From the NCBI GenBank assembly GCA_900541495.1, contig UQKC01000078.1:1-8625 (forward strand): 8,625 bases of DNA, given 5' to 3'. A program made the position numbers and the translations under genes. Below, in pieces: positions 1 through 7,489 of this stretch (positions are counted from its first letter, which is position 1; the number at the start of each line of letters is the position of its first letter). Below the pieces are notes generated by a model. It saw nothing but the letters and a program-made list of their open reading frames with translations. It searched no databases and was not told the DNA's origin. Source of the stretch: an uncultured Ruminococcus sp. GTDB lineage: Bacteria; Bacillota; Clostridia; Oscillospirales; Ruminococcaceae.

Positions 1-98
1 ATGTATTTCAAGTTTCGCTAACGCAGAAGATGCGCAAAGTCGTAGAAAATTTGCCATGAGGGAGGTTTTTAGAGGTTCCCTTGTGTTGATGCAGCTCA
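1..98. repeat. Non-coding left edge, possible end of a dispersed repeat
   Basis: No plausible gene lies here. Read on the minus strand, outward from the amt stop codon, it contains GAACCTCT (78-71) and then GGCAAATTTT (55-46). The same pair of words in the same order, GAACCTGT and GGCAAATTTT, occurs on the plus strand at the right edge (8575-8582 and 8611-8620), with a longer spacer there. The two are inverted relative to each other and both point out of the window. The shared 10-mer is seen directly. Calling it a dispersed repeat or insertion-element end is inference, because neither copy is complete within the window. Confidence 0.35.
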
Positions 99-111
99 TC
101 AAAGTGCATCA
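87..111 (-). other. Hairpin spanning the amt stop codon
   Basis: A perfect 7-bp inverted repeat (TGATGCA at 87-93, TGCATCA at 105-111) encloses an 11-base loop that contains the amt stop codon (99-101). No T-run follows on the minus strand, so it is not a classical intrinsic terminator. It may mark or protect the 3' end of the transcript. The pairing is visible; the role is inferred. Confidence 0.35.
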
Positions 112-1742
112 GGACCTTCCTCGTTTGTACGCACTCTGAGAACATCATCTACGCTGTAAACAAATATCTTTCCGTCGCCGATATTGCCTGTGTTGAGCAC
201 TTCGCGGGCAGTATCGAGGACAAGGCGGAGCGGTACTTCAGATATGACCACTTCGACCCTTATTTTCGGAATAAACGATACATTCGCTTCGCTTCCTCTG
301 AAAAATTCAGCGGCGTGTCCTCTTTGTATTCCGCAGCCGAGGACAGGACTTACCGTGAAGCCCGAAATACCTATCTGATTGAGCGCATTTTTGAGCTCAT
401 CGAGCTTATTTTCACGGGTTATGATAACGACATTTCGCATCTTTCGATCGGAAGTGTATTTATTTCTGTCTATCTTTTCGAGAACGTCCTTTTCATCGGT
501 ATCGATGCCCGTGAATTCATATACCGAGGAAAGGCTGCCGCCGTTGACGATACCGTGTTCGCTTCTGTCAAGACCTGCGATCTCAGCGTCTTTGTCAACT
601 CTGAGTCCGATCGTATGCTTTATTATCCAGAATGCTGCAAATGAGATGACTGCTGCCCAAACAGCAACCGTTACTGCACCCATGAACTGGATACCGAGCT
701 GTGAAAATCCGCCGCCGTAGAAAAGTCCGTTCTCTCTGTGGAACAAGCCTACCATAAGTGTGCCGAGCAATCCGCAGACACCGTGAACGGAAACTGCGCC
801 GACAGGGTCATCGGTCTTCAGGACATGATCGATGAATTCGATCGAAGCTATAACGAGCGCACCTGCCAAAATGCCCGTGATGAGCGCGCCCGATGTACTC
901 ATACAGTCTGCGCCTGCGGTGGAAGCCACAAGTCCGCCGACCGTTCCGTTGATAGTCATGGAAATATCGGTCTTGCCATAGCGTATCCTGCTGACAATGA
1001 GGACAGTTACGGCAGCTGCGGCTGCGCAGGTATTTGTATTGAGGAATATATTCGCAGCTTCGACGAGCTTTTCATCGGAAGACAGAGAAAGCGTCGAAGT
1101 GCCGTTAAAGCCGAACCACGAGAACCAAAGTATCATCGCGCCCAATACGGCAAATGTCAGACTTTGACCGTACAAACCGTTTGAACTTCCGTCGGAATTG
1201 TATTTGCCAGCTCTTGCGCCGACCATTTTTGCTCCGACGAATGCCGCCGTGCCGCCGACGATATGGACGGCTGTGCCGCCTGCAAGGTCATGGAAGCCGA
1301 GCTGTGAGAGCCAGCCGCCGCCCCATATCCAGTGACCGCTTATAGGATAGATGAAAAGGCTCATTATAAGGCTGAATACACAGTAAGCCGAAAAACGTGT
1401 TCTTCCTGCCATAGCGCCGCTGACTATCGTTGCCGATGTTGCGCAGAAAACTATCTCGAAGATAACAAACGCTGCATGGGGAACACCCTCAGCACCGCCC
1501 GAATTCCTTGCCCAAAGGTCGATACCGCCGATAAAGCCGTTTCCGTTTCCAAACATAAATCCAAAGCCTAAGATAAGAAACGCAACACTGCCTATTGCCG
1601 CGTCGCTAAGATTTTTCAGAGCAATATTTCCTGCATTCTTCGCTCTTGTAAAACCCGTTTCAAGCATACAGAAGCCCGCCTGCATAAAGAATATCAGCGC
1701 GCTTCCTATCAGTATCCACGCTGTATCCAATGGATTATACAT
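99..1742 (-). CDS. Ammonium transporter fused to a C-terminal PII signalling domain (Amt-GlnK fusion)
   Basis: This 547-residue protein is an Amt/MEP/Rh ammonium channel (about residues 1-400, eleven expected membrane helices) joined by a linker to a full-length PII domain (about 435-547). Visible channel hallmarks are the pore twin histidines His160 (DLAGGTAVH) and His320 (VSVHGVCG), Asp152, a gate Phe99, Trp209/Phe212 (WFGFN), and the cytoplasmic GLDRSEHG motif at 390-397. The PII part keeps nucleotide and 2-oxoglutarate residues: Gln473, Lys493, the GDGK loop ending at Lys525, and Arg536/Arg538. In its T-loop Arg482 matches the GlnK arginine that plugs AmtB, but the uridylylated Tyr51 is Ala486 and Tyr46 is Phe, and the loop is one residue longer. 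The ATG has an AAAGGCGGG site 6 bases upstream. MATE ends 50 bases before it. The role is ammonium uptake with built-in gating by energy and nitrogen status (inferred). No internal ribosome site was found for separate PII translation. Confidence 0.95.
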   Translation of the reverse strand: MYNPLDTAWILIGSALIFFMQAGFCMLETGFTRAKNAGNIALKNLSDAAIGSVAFLILGFGFMFGNGNGFIGGIDLWARNSGGAEGVPHAAFVIFEIVFCATSATIVSGAMAGRTRFSAYCVFSLIMSLFIYPISGHWIWGGGWLSQLGFHDLAGGTAVHIVGGTAAFVGAKMVGARAGKYNSDGSSNGLYGQSLTFAVLGAMILWFSWFGFNGTSTLSLSSDEKLVEAANIFLNTNTCAAAAAVTVLIVSRIRYGKTDISMTINGTVGGLVASTAGADCMSTSGALITGILAGALVIASIEFIDHVLKTDDPVGAVSVHGVCGLLGTLMVGLFHRENGLFYGGGFSQLGIQFMGAVTVAVWAAVISFAAFWIIKHTIGLRVDKDAEIAGLDRSEHGIVNGGSLSSVYEFTGIDTDEKDVLEKIDRNKYTSDRKMRNVVIITRENKLDELKNALNQIGISGFTVSPVLGCGIQRGHAAEFFRGSEANVSFIPKIRVEVVISEVPLRLVLDTAREVLNTGNIGDGKIFVYSVDDVLRVRTNEEGPDAL

Positions 1743-1760
1743 ATATGTCCCGCCTTTCAG

Positions 1761-1785
1761 TGCATAATGCTTTCTGCGTTATGCA
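1761..1785. other. Inverted repeat in the MATE-amt gap
   Basis: TGCATAA (1761-1767) and TTATGCA (1779-1785) form a perfect 7-bp dyad with an 11-base loop. It occupies half of the 50-base gap and ends just upstream of the amt ribosome binding site. No T-run follows on the minus strand, so termination is unlikely. It could be an mRNA processing or stability stem, or an operator. I saw no convincing amt promoter here; a TATAAC at 1797-1792 lacks a -35 partner. Confidence 0.3.
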
Positions 1786-1792
1786 GCTTTTG

Positions 1793-3205
1793 TTATAGTG
1801 ATAATGTATCCTCACTGCTATCCGCTTCGGAAGATGATCCGTTCGTAAGGTTCTGCATCCATTTTCCCGAACGATAGTGGTGCAGATTTATCGGCAGCTT
1901 ATAACATTCAATGGCTATATAAGCACCGAAAATGACATAGCAAGGCATACCCAATAAGTACATCGCAGCGGCAAATACAAGACCGATATACCACACACTT
2001 CCCATATCCATGGATATTATGTATTTTGCATCGCCGCCGCAGCGGAATATCCCCTCCATAAAGAGTATATTCGTGCTGTAAATTATAAGATAAACTGCAA
2101 GTATTATCATGCATTTTGTAACGATACCGCCTGCCTGCGTTCCGTAAATGCCGTAGATCTTCTGTATGGGAACAATGAGTGCAAGCACAGCCGCCGCAGA
2201 GCCAAGTCCGAAGAATTTGGCTATGAACCTGTACTCTGTACAGTAGCGTTTTACAGCGTCGGTATCGTTCCTACCTATTGCCGCACCAACAATTATCGCC
2301 GCCGAACTTCCGAAGCCGATGTTCACCGTCTGAGCCAATGACTGAACGGTGTCCATAATGCTCATTGCACCCTGCTGAGTAGTTCCGAGCCTGCCGTAGA
2401 TGATGAAGAACATCGCACCGCCAAGACTCCAAAGCACCTCGTTGCAGGTTATCGGCACTGCCTTTTTCACATACCGCGCAAACATTTCCTTATCGGAATG
2501 TATGAGCTCGCCGATATTTTTCAGAACGGGGTTTTTGGAAGCGATAAGATAGATGATTATCACACCGCCTTCAAAAAGCCGTGTCAGCACAGTTCCTATT
2601 GCCGCTCCGACTATTCCGAGTGCGGGACAGCCGAAATGTCCGAAAATAAGAACATAGTTCGCTGCGATCGCAACTATAACGGACACTATCGTTGACGCGG
2701 TCACGACCATTACCTTGTTCATACTTCTCATAACGAATCCGAAGCAGGAAGCTATCGATGCGAAAACAGGTATAGGCGCAGCCCATTTCATATATTGGAC
2801 CGCAAGCTCCATTACCGCTTCGTCCTTTGTGAACAGAGAAAGCAGCGCACGGGGGTAAAGGATTATCACCGCTGAAACCGTTACTGCCACGGCAAGACCT
2901 ATCCTCAGCATGATGCCAAGTATCTTTCTTATGCCCGAATAGTCGTCCTTGCCGTAAAACTGCGTCATAAAAATTGCGCCCGAGCTCGATATACCATAGC
3001 AGAAAAGCTGATAGATAAGAAATATCTTCGTGCAGGCTGTAACCGCCGCTATCGCTTCGAGTCCAAGATGACCTATCATAAGCTGATCGATAAATGTGAT
3101 GCAGTTCGTAAGGACAAGCTGACAGATGAGGGGCAGAGACGTTTTTAGTATTCTGCGCCGAAGTGTACGGCGGTCGCAGCTCTCATTTTTTAACGTACAT
3201 TCCAT
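1793..3205 (-). CDS. MATE family multidrug/cation efflux transporter
   Basis: This is an inner-membrane antiporter of the MATE (NorM/DinF/MepA) superfamily, which expels organic cations in exchange for Na+ or H+. The 470-residue length and about twelve hydrophobic segments in two halves fit the family. Typical patterns include the first-helix region LICQLVLTNCITFIDQLMIG, the GAIFMTQFYG segment, and the second-half NEVLWSLGGAMFFIIYGRLG and GFGSSAAIIVGAAIG segments. The tail is rich in Ser, Asp and Glu. A GTG lies in frame 9 bases upstream (3214), but it overlaps the AAGGAG ribosome site (3219-3214); the ATG at 3205 is 8 bases beyond that site and is chosen. It follows potD by 79 bases and precedes amt by 50. 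Its substrate cannot be read from sequence; the position suggests a polyamine or related cation, which is inference. Confidence 0.92.
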   Translation of the reverse strand: MECTLKNESCDRRTLRRRILKTSLPLICQLVLTNCITFIDQLMIGHLGLEAIAAVTACTKIFLIYQLFCYGISSSGAIFMTQFYGKDDYSGIRKILGIMLRIGLAVAVTVSAVIILYPRALLSLFTKDEAVMELAVQYMKWAAPIPVFASIASCFGFVMRSMNKVMVVTASTIVSVIVAIAANYVLIFGHFGCPALGIVGAAIGTVLTRLFEGGVIIIYLIASKNPVLKNIGELIHSDKEMFARYVKKAVPITCNEVLWSLGGAMFFIIYGRLGTTQQGAMSIMDTVQSLAQTVNIGFGSSAAIIVGAAIGRNDTDAVKRYCTEYRFIAKFFGLGSAAAVLALIVPIQKIYGIYGTQAGGIVTKCMIILAVYLIIYSTNILFMEGIFRCGGDAKYIISMDMGSVWYIGLVFAAAMYLLGMPCYVIFGAYIAIECYKLPINLHHYRSGKWMQNLTNGSSSEADSSEDTLSL

Positions 3206-3233
3206 CGGAAACACTCCTTCCCTTCAGATTATC

Positions 3234-3263
3234 GGAACGGACGAAGCTTATCCCGTCCGTTCC
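3234..3263 (-). terminator. Strong hairpin between potD and MATE
   Basis: GGAACGGACG (3234-3243) and CGTCCGTTCC (3254-3263) form a perfect GC-rich 10-bp stem with a 10-base loop, 21 bases beyond the potD stop. On the minus strand it is followed by GATAATCT rather than a T-run, while the plus-strand side is T-rich. It may be a partial terminator or an RNA-stability stem that makes potD mRNA more abundant than the MATE message. The pairing is certain; the function is inferred. Confidence 0.4.
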
Positions 3264-3284
3264 TTATGTTTTTGTGATGTGTTT

Positions 3285-4385
3285 TTACTGCATAGATGCC
3301 TTCTGCTTGAATTCTGTCCAGAGGGTATCATACTTTGTCATATCTTCGCCGAGGTTTTCAAGGAAAAGTCCCTTTTCTTCCTGTTCTGCAGGAGGGAAGA
3401 TGATGCTTGAATTCTTTTCATAATCGTCCAGTGTTTCACGGAACGAGATCGAAGCATTTCTTGTGCCCGGGTTATCTGCGTGGCTTGCTGCATAATACTC
3501 ATCACTGAGCATACACTTGATAACAGCATAAGCCGCATCAATATCGGAGCAGGATGTCGGTATAACATAGCAGTCATTGTACATATGCATACCCTCGGAA
3601 GGATAGATGTACTCCCAGTTTTCAAGCTGCTTTGACATCTGGAATGCTTCGTGCGACCAGCCTACAGCGATAGAACATTCGCCGTTAAGCATTGGAGTAT
3701 ACTGTGTAAAGCTGAGGAACGTCTTGATGTTAGGAAGAAGCTCTTCAAGCTTTGCTTCGGACTTCTCGAGCTGTGCTTCATCGGTGGAGTTGAAATCGCC
3801 GCCCGTAAGCACATTGCCGATACCCATAAGGATACGCTGGTCATCGAGGATAACGATCTGACCCGCAAATTCAGGATTCCAAAGGTCAGCATAACTTGTG
3901 ATCTCCTGCGTTACCTTATCTCTGTTTACCATGATTCCGACCTGACCGCCCGATGATGGGATACAATATTTGTTTCCCGGATCGTAAGACTTATCGAGAA
4001 AGGAAGGATCGGTATTTGCGAACTGATCCGCAAGGATATCATGGTCAAGCTCTGTCAGCATACCCTGCGATGCCATTGTATTGATCATATAATCTCCCGA
4101 TATTACAACATCATAATTGATGCCGCCGCTGAGAAGCTTTGCAAGCATTTCTTCAAGCATTGTGAAGTTTGTGAAGTTTGCTGTAATGCCTGTCTGTTCC
4201 TTGATGATATTGATCTGCTCGTCTGTGCCGCTTCCGGACCAAGCAAGGATATTCACCGACTCTGCCTTTGCCTTTTCAGTGCCGTCCGACGAACCATTTG
4301 TGCTTTCATTGCCGCAGGCTGTAAGAATTCCCGTACACATAAGGGCTACGATAGCTGCTGCATAGATCCTGTTCTTCTTTTTCAT
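3285..4385 (-). CDS. potD: Spermidine/putrescine-type ABC transporter substrate-binding lipoprotein
   Basis: This is the extracytoplasmic binding protein of the importer, anchored as a lipoprotein. It has a basic N-terminus (MKKKNR), a hydrophobic stretch and the lipobox LTAC with Cys24 as the lipidated residue, followed by a Ser/Gly/Thr-rich tether. The mature part, about 340 residues, is a COG0687 PotD-like two-lobed fold: LAWSG (47-51), SGDYM (96-100), YADLWNPEFAG (165-175), LDDQR (180-184), VGWSHEAF (241-248), YNDCYVIP (269-276) and the C-terminal LGEDMTKYDTLW. By comparison with E. coli PotD, Trp49, Tyr99, Asp182, Trp243 and Asp271 match pocket residues. The position of Glu171 is hydrophobic and Trp255 is replaced by Tyr269, so the exact ligand is uncertain. 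A perfect AAGGAGG lies 8 bases before the ATG. It is last of the four pot genes, 52 bases after potC. Confidence 0.93.
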   Translation of the reverse strand: MKKKNRIYAAAIVALMCTGILTACGNESTNGSSDGTEKAKAESVNILAWSGSGTDEQINIIKEQTGITANFTNFTMLEEMLAKLLSGGINYDVVISGDYMINTMASQGMLTELDHDILADQFANTDPSFLDKSYDPGNKYCIPSSGGQVGIMVNRDKVTQEITSYADLWNPEFAGQIVILDDQRILMGIGNVLTGGDFNSTDEAQLEKSEAKLEELLPNIKTFLSFTQYTPMLNGECSIAVGWSHEAFQMSKQLENWEYIYPSEGMHMYNDCYVIPTSCSDIDAAYAVIKCMLSDEYYAASHADNPGTRNASISFRETLDDYEKNSSIIFPPAEQEEKGLFLENLGEDMTKYDTLWTEFKQKASMQ

Positions 4386-4414
4386 AATAATTTCCTCCTT
4401 AACATCTTTTCATA

Positions 4415-4430
4415 AAAGCCATGGGGCTTT
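4415..4430 (-). other. Short hairpin in the potC-potD gap
   Basis: AAAGCC (4415-4420) and GGCTTT (4425-4430) form a 6-bp stem with a 4-base loop. It lies just after the potC stop and about 20 bases before the potD ribosome binding site. On the minus strand it is followed by TTATG, a poor U-tract. It may be a weak attenuator or an RNA-processing stem that sets the ratio of binding protein to permease. It could also be chance. Confidence 0.25.
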
Positions 4431-4437
4431 ATTTGTG

Positions 4438-5226
4438 TTACTGATCCTGATCTTCTTTCCGTCCTATCAGCTGGGAGGCTACTCCCAAAGCAACGGAAAC
4501 AACGATAAGTATTGTTGAAAGGGCATTGATATCAGGTTTTACGCCCTTTTTCAAACTTGAATAAATGAACATTGAAAGTGTGTTTTTACCTGCTCCCGCA
4601 ACGAAGAAGCTCGTAAGCACATCATCGAGGGATATGGTAAAGGTTATGAGCGCCGCAGAGATTATTCCGGGCATTATATTCGGAACGATAACTTTGAGTA
4701 TCGTTTCAAATTCGCCGCAGCCAAGATCTCTTGCCGCTTCTTCAAGCGAACGGTCAAATCCGTCCATCGCGCCCTTGATAGTTGTGAACGCAAACGGCGT
4801 ACAGAATGTGATATGAGCAATGATTATCGTCATTGTTCCAAGCTTTATCCCAAGGATATTGTAAAGGGACAAAAGCGCAATGCCGAGAAGCAGCGGCGGA
4901 ACTACCGCAGGCAGATACAAAATCGAATCGATTATCTTTTTGCCCTTGAAATCGTACTTGTAAAAGCCTATAACGCCGACTGTTGCAAGAACGATCGATA
5001 TCACAGTCGCAGGAACGGATACCTCAAGAGTATTGAGCAGTGCATTGCGCACATCGTGCCTTGAAAAGAGCACCTTGTACCATTCCGTTGAAAATCCGCT
5101 CCAAATAGAGCTTATTTCCGAGCTGTTAAAGGAATATGCTATCATTATAAGTATCGGTATATAAAGGAATGCGAGCAGTCCAACGATATACACCGAAGCG
5201 AAAACGCCTTTTTTCTCTTTTCGCAT
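4438..5226 (-). CDS. potC: Spermidine/putrescine-type ABC transporter permease PotC
   Basis: This is the second membrane subunit of the importer, with about six transmembrane helices over 262 residues, the usual PotC length. The cytoplasmic EAA loop that docks onto the ATPase is EEAARDLGCGEFETIL with the following VPNIMPG (about 162-187). The SLDDVLTSFFVAG stretch (about 199-211) is typical of PotC. The N-terminus is basic (MRKEKKG) before the first helix. A GTG lies in frame at 5235 but abuts the AAGGAA ribosome site, so the ATG at 5226, about 8-10 bases beyond it, is chosen. It starts 22 bases after the potB stop. The chaperone-like pairing with PotB is known for the family; substrate assignment follows the neighbours. 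Confidence 0.94.
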   Translation of the reverse strand: MRKEKKGVFASVYIVGLLAFLYIPILIMIAYSFNSSEISSIWSGFSTEWYKVLFSRHDVRNALLNTLEVSVPATVISIVLATVGVIGFYKYDFKGKKIIDSILYLPAVVPPLLLGIALLSLYNILGIKLGTMTIIIAHITFCTPFAFTTIKGAMDGFDRSLEEAARDLGCGEFETILKVIVPNIMPGIISAALITFTISLDDVLTSFFVAGAGKNTLSMFIYSSLKKGVKPDINALSTILIVVSVALGVASQLIGRKEDQDQ

Positions 5227-5248
5227 AATCTTCACTTCCTTTTATGTT

Positions 5249-6175
5249 TTACTTCTTTGACTTTGCTGCGTGTCCGCCCGATTCAGCAAGCCGATTCGCC
5301 GCGGAAACAAGAACAGCCGAAACTATCATCAGAATTACCGATATCGCCGAACCCAAAGGCCAGTTGTTCGAGGTCGAGAACTGATTCTGAATAACGTTGC
5401 CTATATTTATGCTCTTGCCGCCGCCCATAAGGTCTGCGATGAAGAAGTTTGCCATTGCCGGTATGAAAACAAGTGCGATGCCGCCTGCAAGTCCGGGAAG
5501 ACTTATCGGGAAGATGACCCTCCAGAAAAGCTGGAACGAGGAGCAGCCAAGATCTCTGCCTGCTTCAAGCACCGATCTGTCCATTTTCTGCAGATTGGAA
5601 TACAGCGGAAGTATCATAAACGGGAGCGTTGTGAAGATCATTCCGAGATATACCGCAAAATCGGTATAGAGCATCTGTATAGGCTCTGAAATTATGCCGA
5701 GCTTGATAAGAGTATTATTGATAAGTCCCGATGTTGACATAATATTCATCAGCGCGTAAACTCTGAGCAGTGAGTTCGTCCACGACGGGATCATTATCAG
5801 CAGCATAAGCAGCGATTGTGTCTTTCTGCGAAGCTTTGATACGAAATATGCATACGGATAAGATATAAGTATAACGATTATCGTCACCTCAAAAGCCATT
5901 TTAATGGATTTGAGCATTACCTGCATATATGTTCCCGTAAAAAATGTCTTGTAATTGTCAAAAGTCAGGTCGTATTTGATCTGACCGAAAGCATTTCTCT
6001 GACAAAAGCTGATAAACAGGATATATATCAGCGGAAACATAAAGAATGCCACATTCCACAGGATCATCGGACCGATCGTTCCGCTCCTGCCCGTCATATC
6101 CCGTCGTTTGAGCAGCTTGCGCCTTTCTTCGGGAGAATAGCTCAAAAGCTCATTTCCCTTTTCGGAAGTTGTCAT
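5249..6175 (-). CDS. potB: Spermidine/putrescine-type ABC transporter permease PotB
   Basis: This is the first membrane subunit, about 308 residues with six expected helices. It has a long charged cytoplasmic N-terminus (about 30 residues, including EERRKLLKRRD) before the first helix. The EAA loop is LEAGRDLGCSSFQLFWRVIF followed by PISLPG (about 203-228). The SGLI and PFMILPLYSNLQKMD regions are typical of PotB/PotH permeases. Two starts are possible: ATG 6184, directly abutting the AGGAAAGG ribosome site, and ATG 6175, 9 bases beyond it. The second is preferred, but the first would add only three residues. It follows potA by 40 bases. With PotC it should form the heterodimeric channel served by PotA and PotD. 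Confidence 0.94.
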   Translation of the reverse strand: MTTSEKGNELLSYSPEERRKLLKRRDMTGRSGTIGPMILWNVAFFMFPLIYILFISFCQRNAFGQIKYDLTFDNYKTFFTGTYMQVMLKSIKMAFEVTIIVILISYPYAYFVSKLRRKTQSLLMLLIMIPSWTNSLLRVYALMNIMSTSGLINNTLIKLGIISEPIQMLYTDFAVYLGMIFTTLPFMILPLYSNLQKMDRSVLEAGRDLGCSSFQLFWRVIFPISLPGLAGGIALVFIPAMANFFIADLMGGGKSINIGNVIQNQFSTSNNWPLGSAISVILMIVSAVLVSAANRLAESGGHAAKSKK

Positions 6176-6215
6176 ATCTATCATCCTTTCCTGCGAAAGT
6201 TCTTATACGAAGTTT

Positions 6216-7322
6216 TTATTTGGAAGAAGCCTTGATGAGAACACCGTTTTCAGGCTTCCAGTTCACATATACTTCAGAACCCTCGGCATAATTTTCCGCT
6301 TTTTCGGAGAAATAGACCGCATTGATCGGCGAACCGTCCGAAAGAAGCGTGATATGCTTGGTAAGATTTCCGACATACACTGTCTGACTGTATCTTACGG
6401 GGATAGAATTGCGGTCGTCTTCAGGCTCTGTGCTGACGGTCATATTCTCATTTCTTACGGAAATGCCTGCCTTTTCGCCGATATCGAAATTCATATCGCT
6501 TTCGACCGCCATTGTGATGCCTTTCCATTCAAGAGTATAGGTGCTTCCGTTCTTTCTTGTTACAACCGCATCTTCAAAGAGGTTCGTTTCGCCGATGAAC
6601 TTTGCAACGAAGTTAGTGCGCGGGCTTTCATATATCTCTCTTGCCGTTCCGATCTGTTCAAGGTTTCCCTTGTTCATAATAATGATACGGTCGGACATCG
6701 TGAGCGCTTCTTCCTGATCGTGGGTAACATACACGAATGTCATTCCAAGCCTTTTCTGGAGCGCTTTCAGTTCAAGCTGCATCTCCTTTCGGAGTTTAAG
6801 GTCGAGCGCACCGAGCGGTTCATCAAGCAAAAGCACCTTGGGGTTATTGACGATCGCTCTTGCGATAGCAACTCTCTGCTTCTGACCGCCCGAAAGCTGG
6901 AGCGGAGATTTATCGGCGTGTTCTTCCAGCCTTACCATATGAATGACTTCTTCGACCTTTTCGTTTATCTCGCTCTGTTTCATCTTTTTCAGCTTTAAGC
7001 CGAAGCCGATGTTCTGACGGATATTGAGATGAGGAAAAAGTGCGTAATTCTGGAATACTGTGTTAACGGGTCTTCTGTTCGGAGGAAGATGTTCAACGTG
7101 CTTGCCCGAAATAAGTATGCTTCCGCTTGTCGGGTCTTCAAAGCCTGCGATCATTCGCAGCGTTGTTGTCTTTCCGCAGCCCGACGGACCGAGGAGCGTA
7201 AGGAAATCTCCTTTTTTTACATTTACATTAAGGTCATTTACCGCAGTAAAGTCACCGAATTTCTTGTTCAGACCTGCAAGGATTATCATATCCTGGAAAT
7301 CGGAAGATCTAAGTTCACTCAT
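6216..7322 (-). CDS. potA: Spermidine/putrescine-type ABC transporter ATP-binding protein
   Basis: This is the cytoplasmic ATPase that powers import. In the 368-residue form the motifs are complete and in order: Walker A GPSGCGKT (45-52), Q-loop VFQNYALFPH (89-98), signature LSGGQKQR (143-150), Walker B LLLDEP (164-169), the D-loop ALD and the switch His201 (VTHDQEEA). A C-terminal TOBE-type regulatory domain follows (about 240-368, with SVRNENM and YVGNLTKH). The reading frame extends upstream to 7448, but that extension runs through the leader and the promoter spacer and has no ribosome site of its own. The ATG at 7322 has AAAGGAG 9 bases upstream and begins the usual PotA N-terminus. It is the first gene of the leftward series and is divergent from merR. 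Confidence 0.96.
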   Translation of the reverse strand: MSELRSSDFQDMIILAGLNKKFGDFTAVNDLNVNVKKGDFLTLLGPSGCGKTTTLRMIAGFEDPTSGSILISGKHVEHLPPNRRPVNTVFQNYALFPHLNIRQNIGFGLKLKKMKQSEINEKVEEVIHMVRLEEHADKSPLQLSGGQKQRVAIARAIVNNPKVLLLDEPLGALDLKLRKEMQLELKALQKRLGMTFVYVTHDQEEALTMSDRIIIMNKGNLEQIGTAREIYESPRTNFVAKFIGETNLFEDAVVTRKNGSTYTLEWKGITMAVESDMNFDIGEKAGISVRNENMTVSTEPEDDRNSIPVRYSQTVYVGNLTKHITLLSDGSPINAVYFSEKAENYAEGSEVYVNWKPENGVLIKASSK

Positions 7323-7349
7323 GATCCATCTCTCCTTTGTTATCAAGCA

Positions 7350-7381
7350 TTTTGCAAGTTTCATAATCAAAACTTGTAAAA
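7350..7381 (-). other. Hairpin in the predicted pot mRNA leader
   Basis: TTTT plus CAAGTTT (7350-7353 and 7355-7361) pair with AAACTTG plus AAAA (7370-7376 and 7378-7381) around an 8-base loop, interrupted by one mismatch (G7354/T7377). It lies in the roughly 95-base leader predicted for the pot transcript, just upstream of the AAAGGAG site of potA. On the minus strand no T-run follows, so it is not a terminator. It could modulate translation or stability. The pairing is visible; the function is unknown. Confidence 0.3.
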
Positions 7382-7424
7382 TTATCTTTTTAATAATCAT
7401 ATTGTGATTTATCTCTCTGACAAT

Positions 7425-7455
7425 AGAATAAACCTTTGTCCAACGCAAAAGTCAA
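7425..7455 (-). promoter_or_regulatory. pot promoter with 19-bp spacer and MerR-type operator
   Basis: On the minus strand a -35 TTGACT (7455-7450) is followed by a 19-base spacer and a -10 TATTCT (7430-7425), giving transcription toward potA from about 7418. Spanning the end of the -35 and the spacer is the dyad ACTTTTG-N7-CAAAGGT (7452-7432), whose arms match at 6 of 7 positions. A 19-20 base spacer with a dyad inside it is the known arrangement of promoters activated by MerR-family proteins, which untwist the DNA to realign the two elements. The divergent merR gene is the obvious candidate. The motifs are seen; regulation is inferred. Confidence 0.6.
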
Positions 7456-7489
7456 GTGTTTTTTCGCATTTTTATAAATTTTGTTGAAT

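Noticed and set aside
99..440. Separately translated PII protein from the ATG at 440
   Set aside because: No ribosome site at proper spacing precedes the ATG (only CGATCGAAAG directly adjacent), and the frame is continuous with amt.
184..1571. Several plus-strand open frames opposite amt
   Set aside because: They lack ribosome sites and recognisable domains, overlap one another, and lie opposite a clear full-length Amt-PII gene.
3203..3214. GTG start of the MATE gene at 3214
   Set aside because: It overlaps the AAGGAG ribosome site; ATG 3205 is correctly spaced from it. The same reasoning excludes GTG 5235 for potC.
7323..7448. Extension of potA to an upstream start at 7448
   Set aside because: The extra 42 residues have no ribosome site and are encoded by the promoter spacer and leader; ATG 7322 has a good AAAGGAG and matches the usual PotA start.
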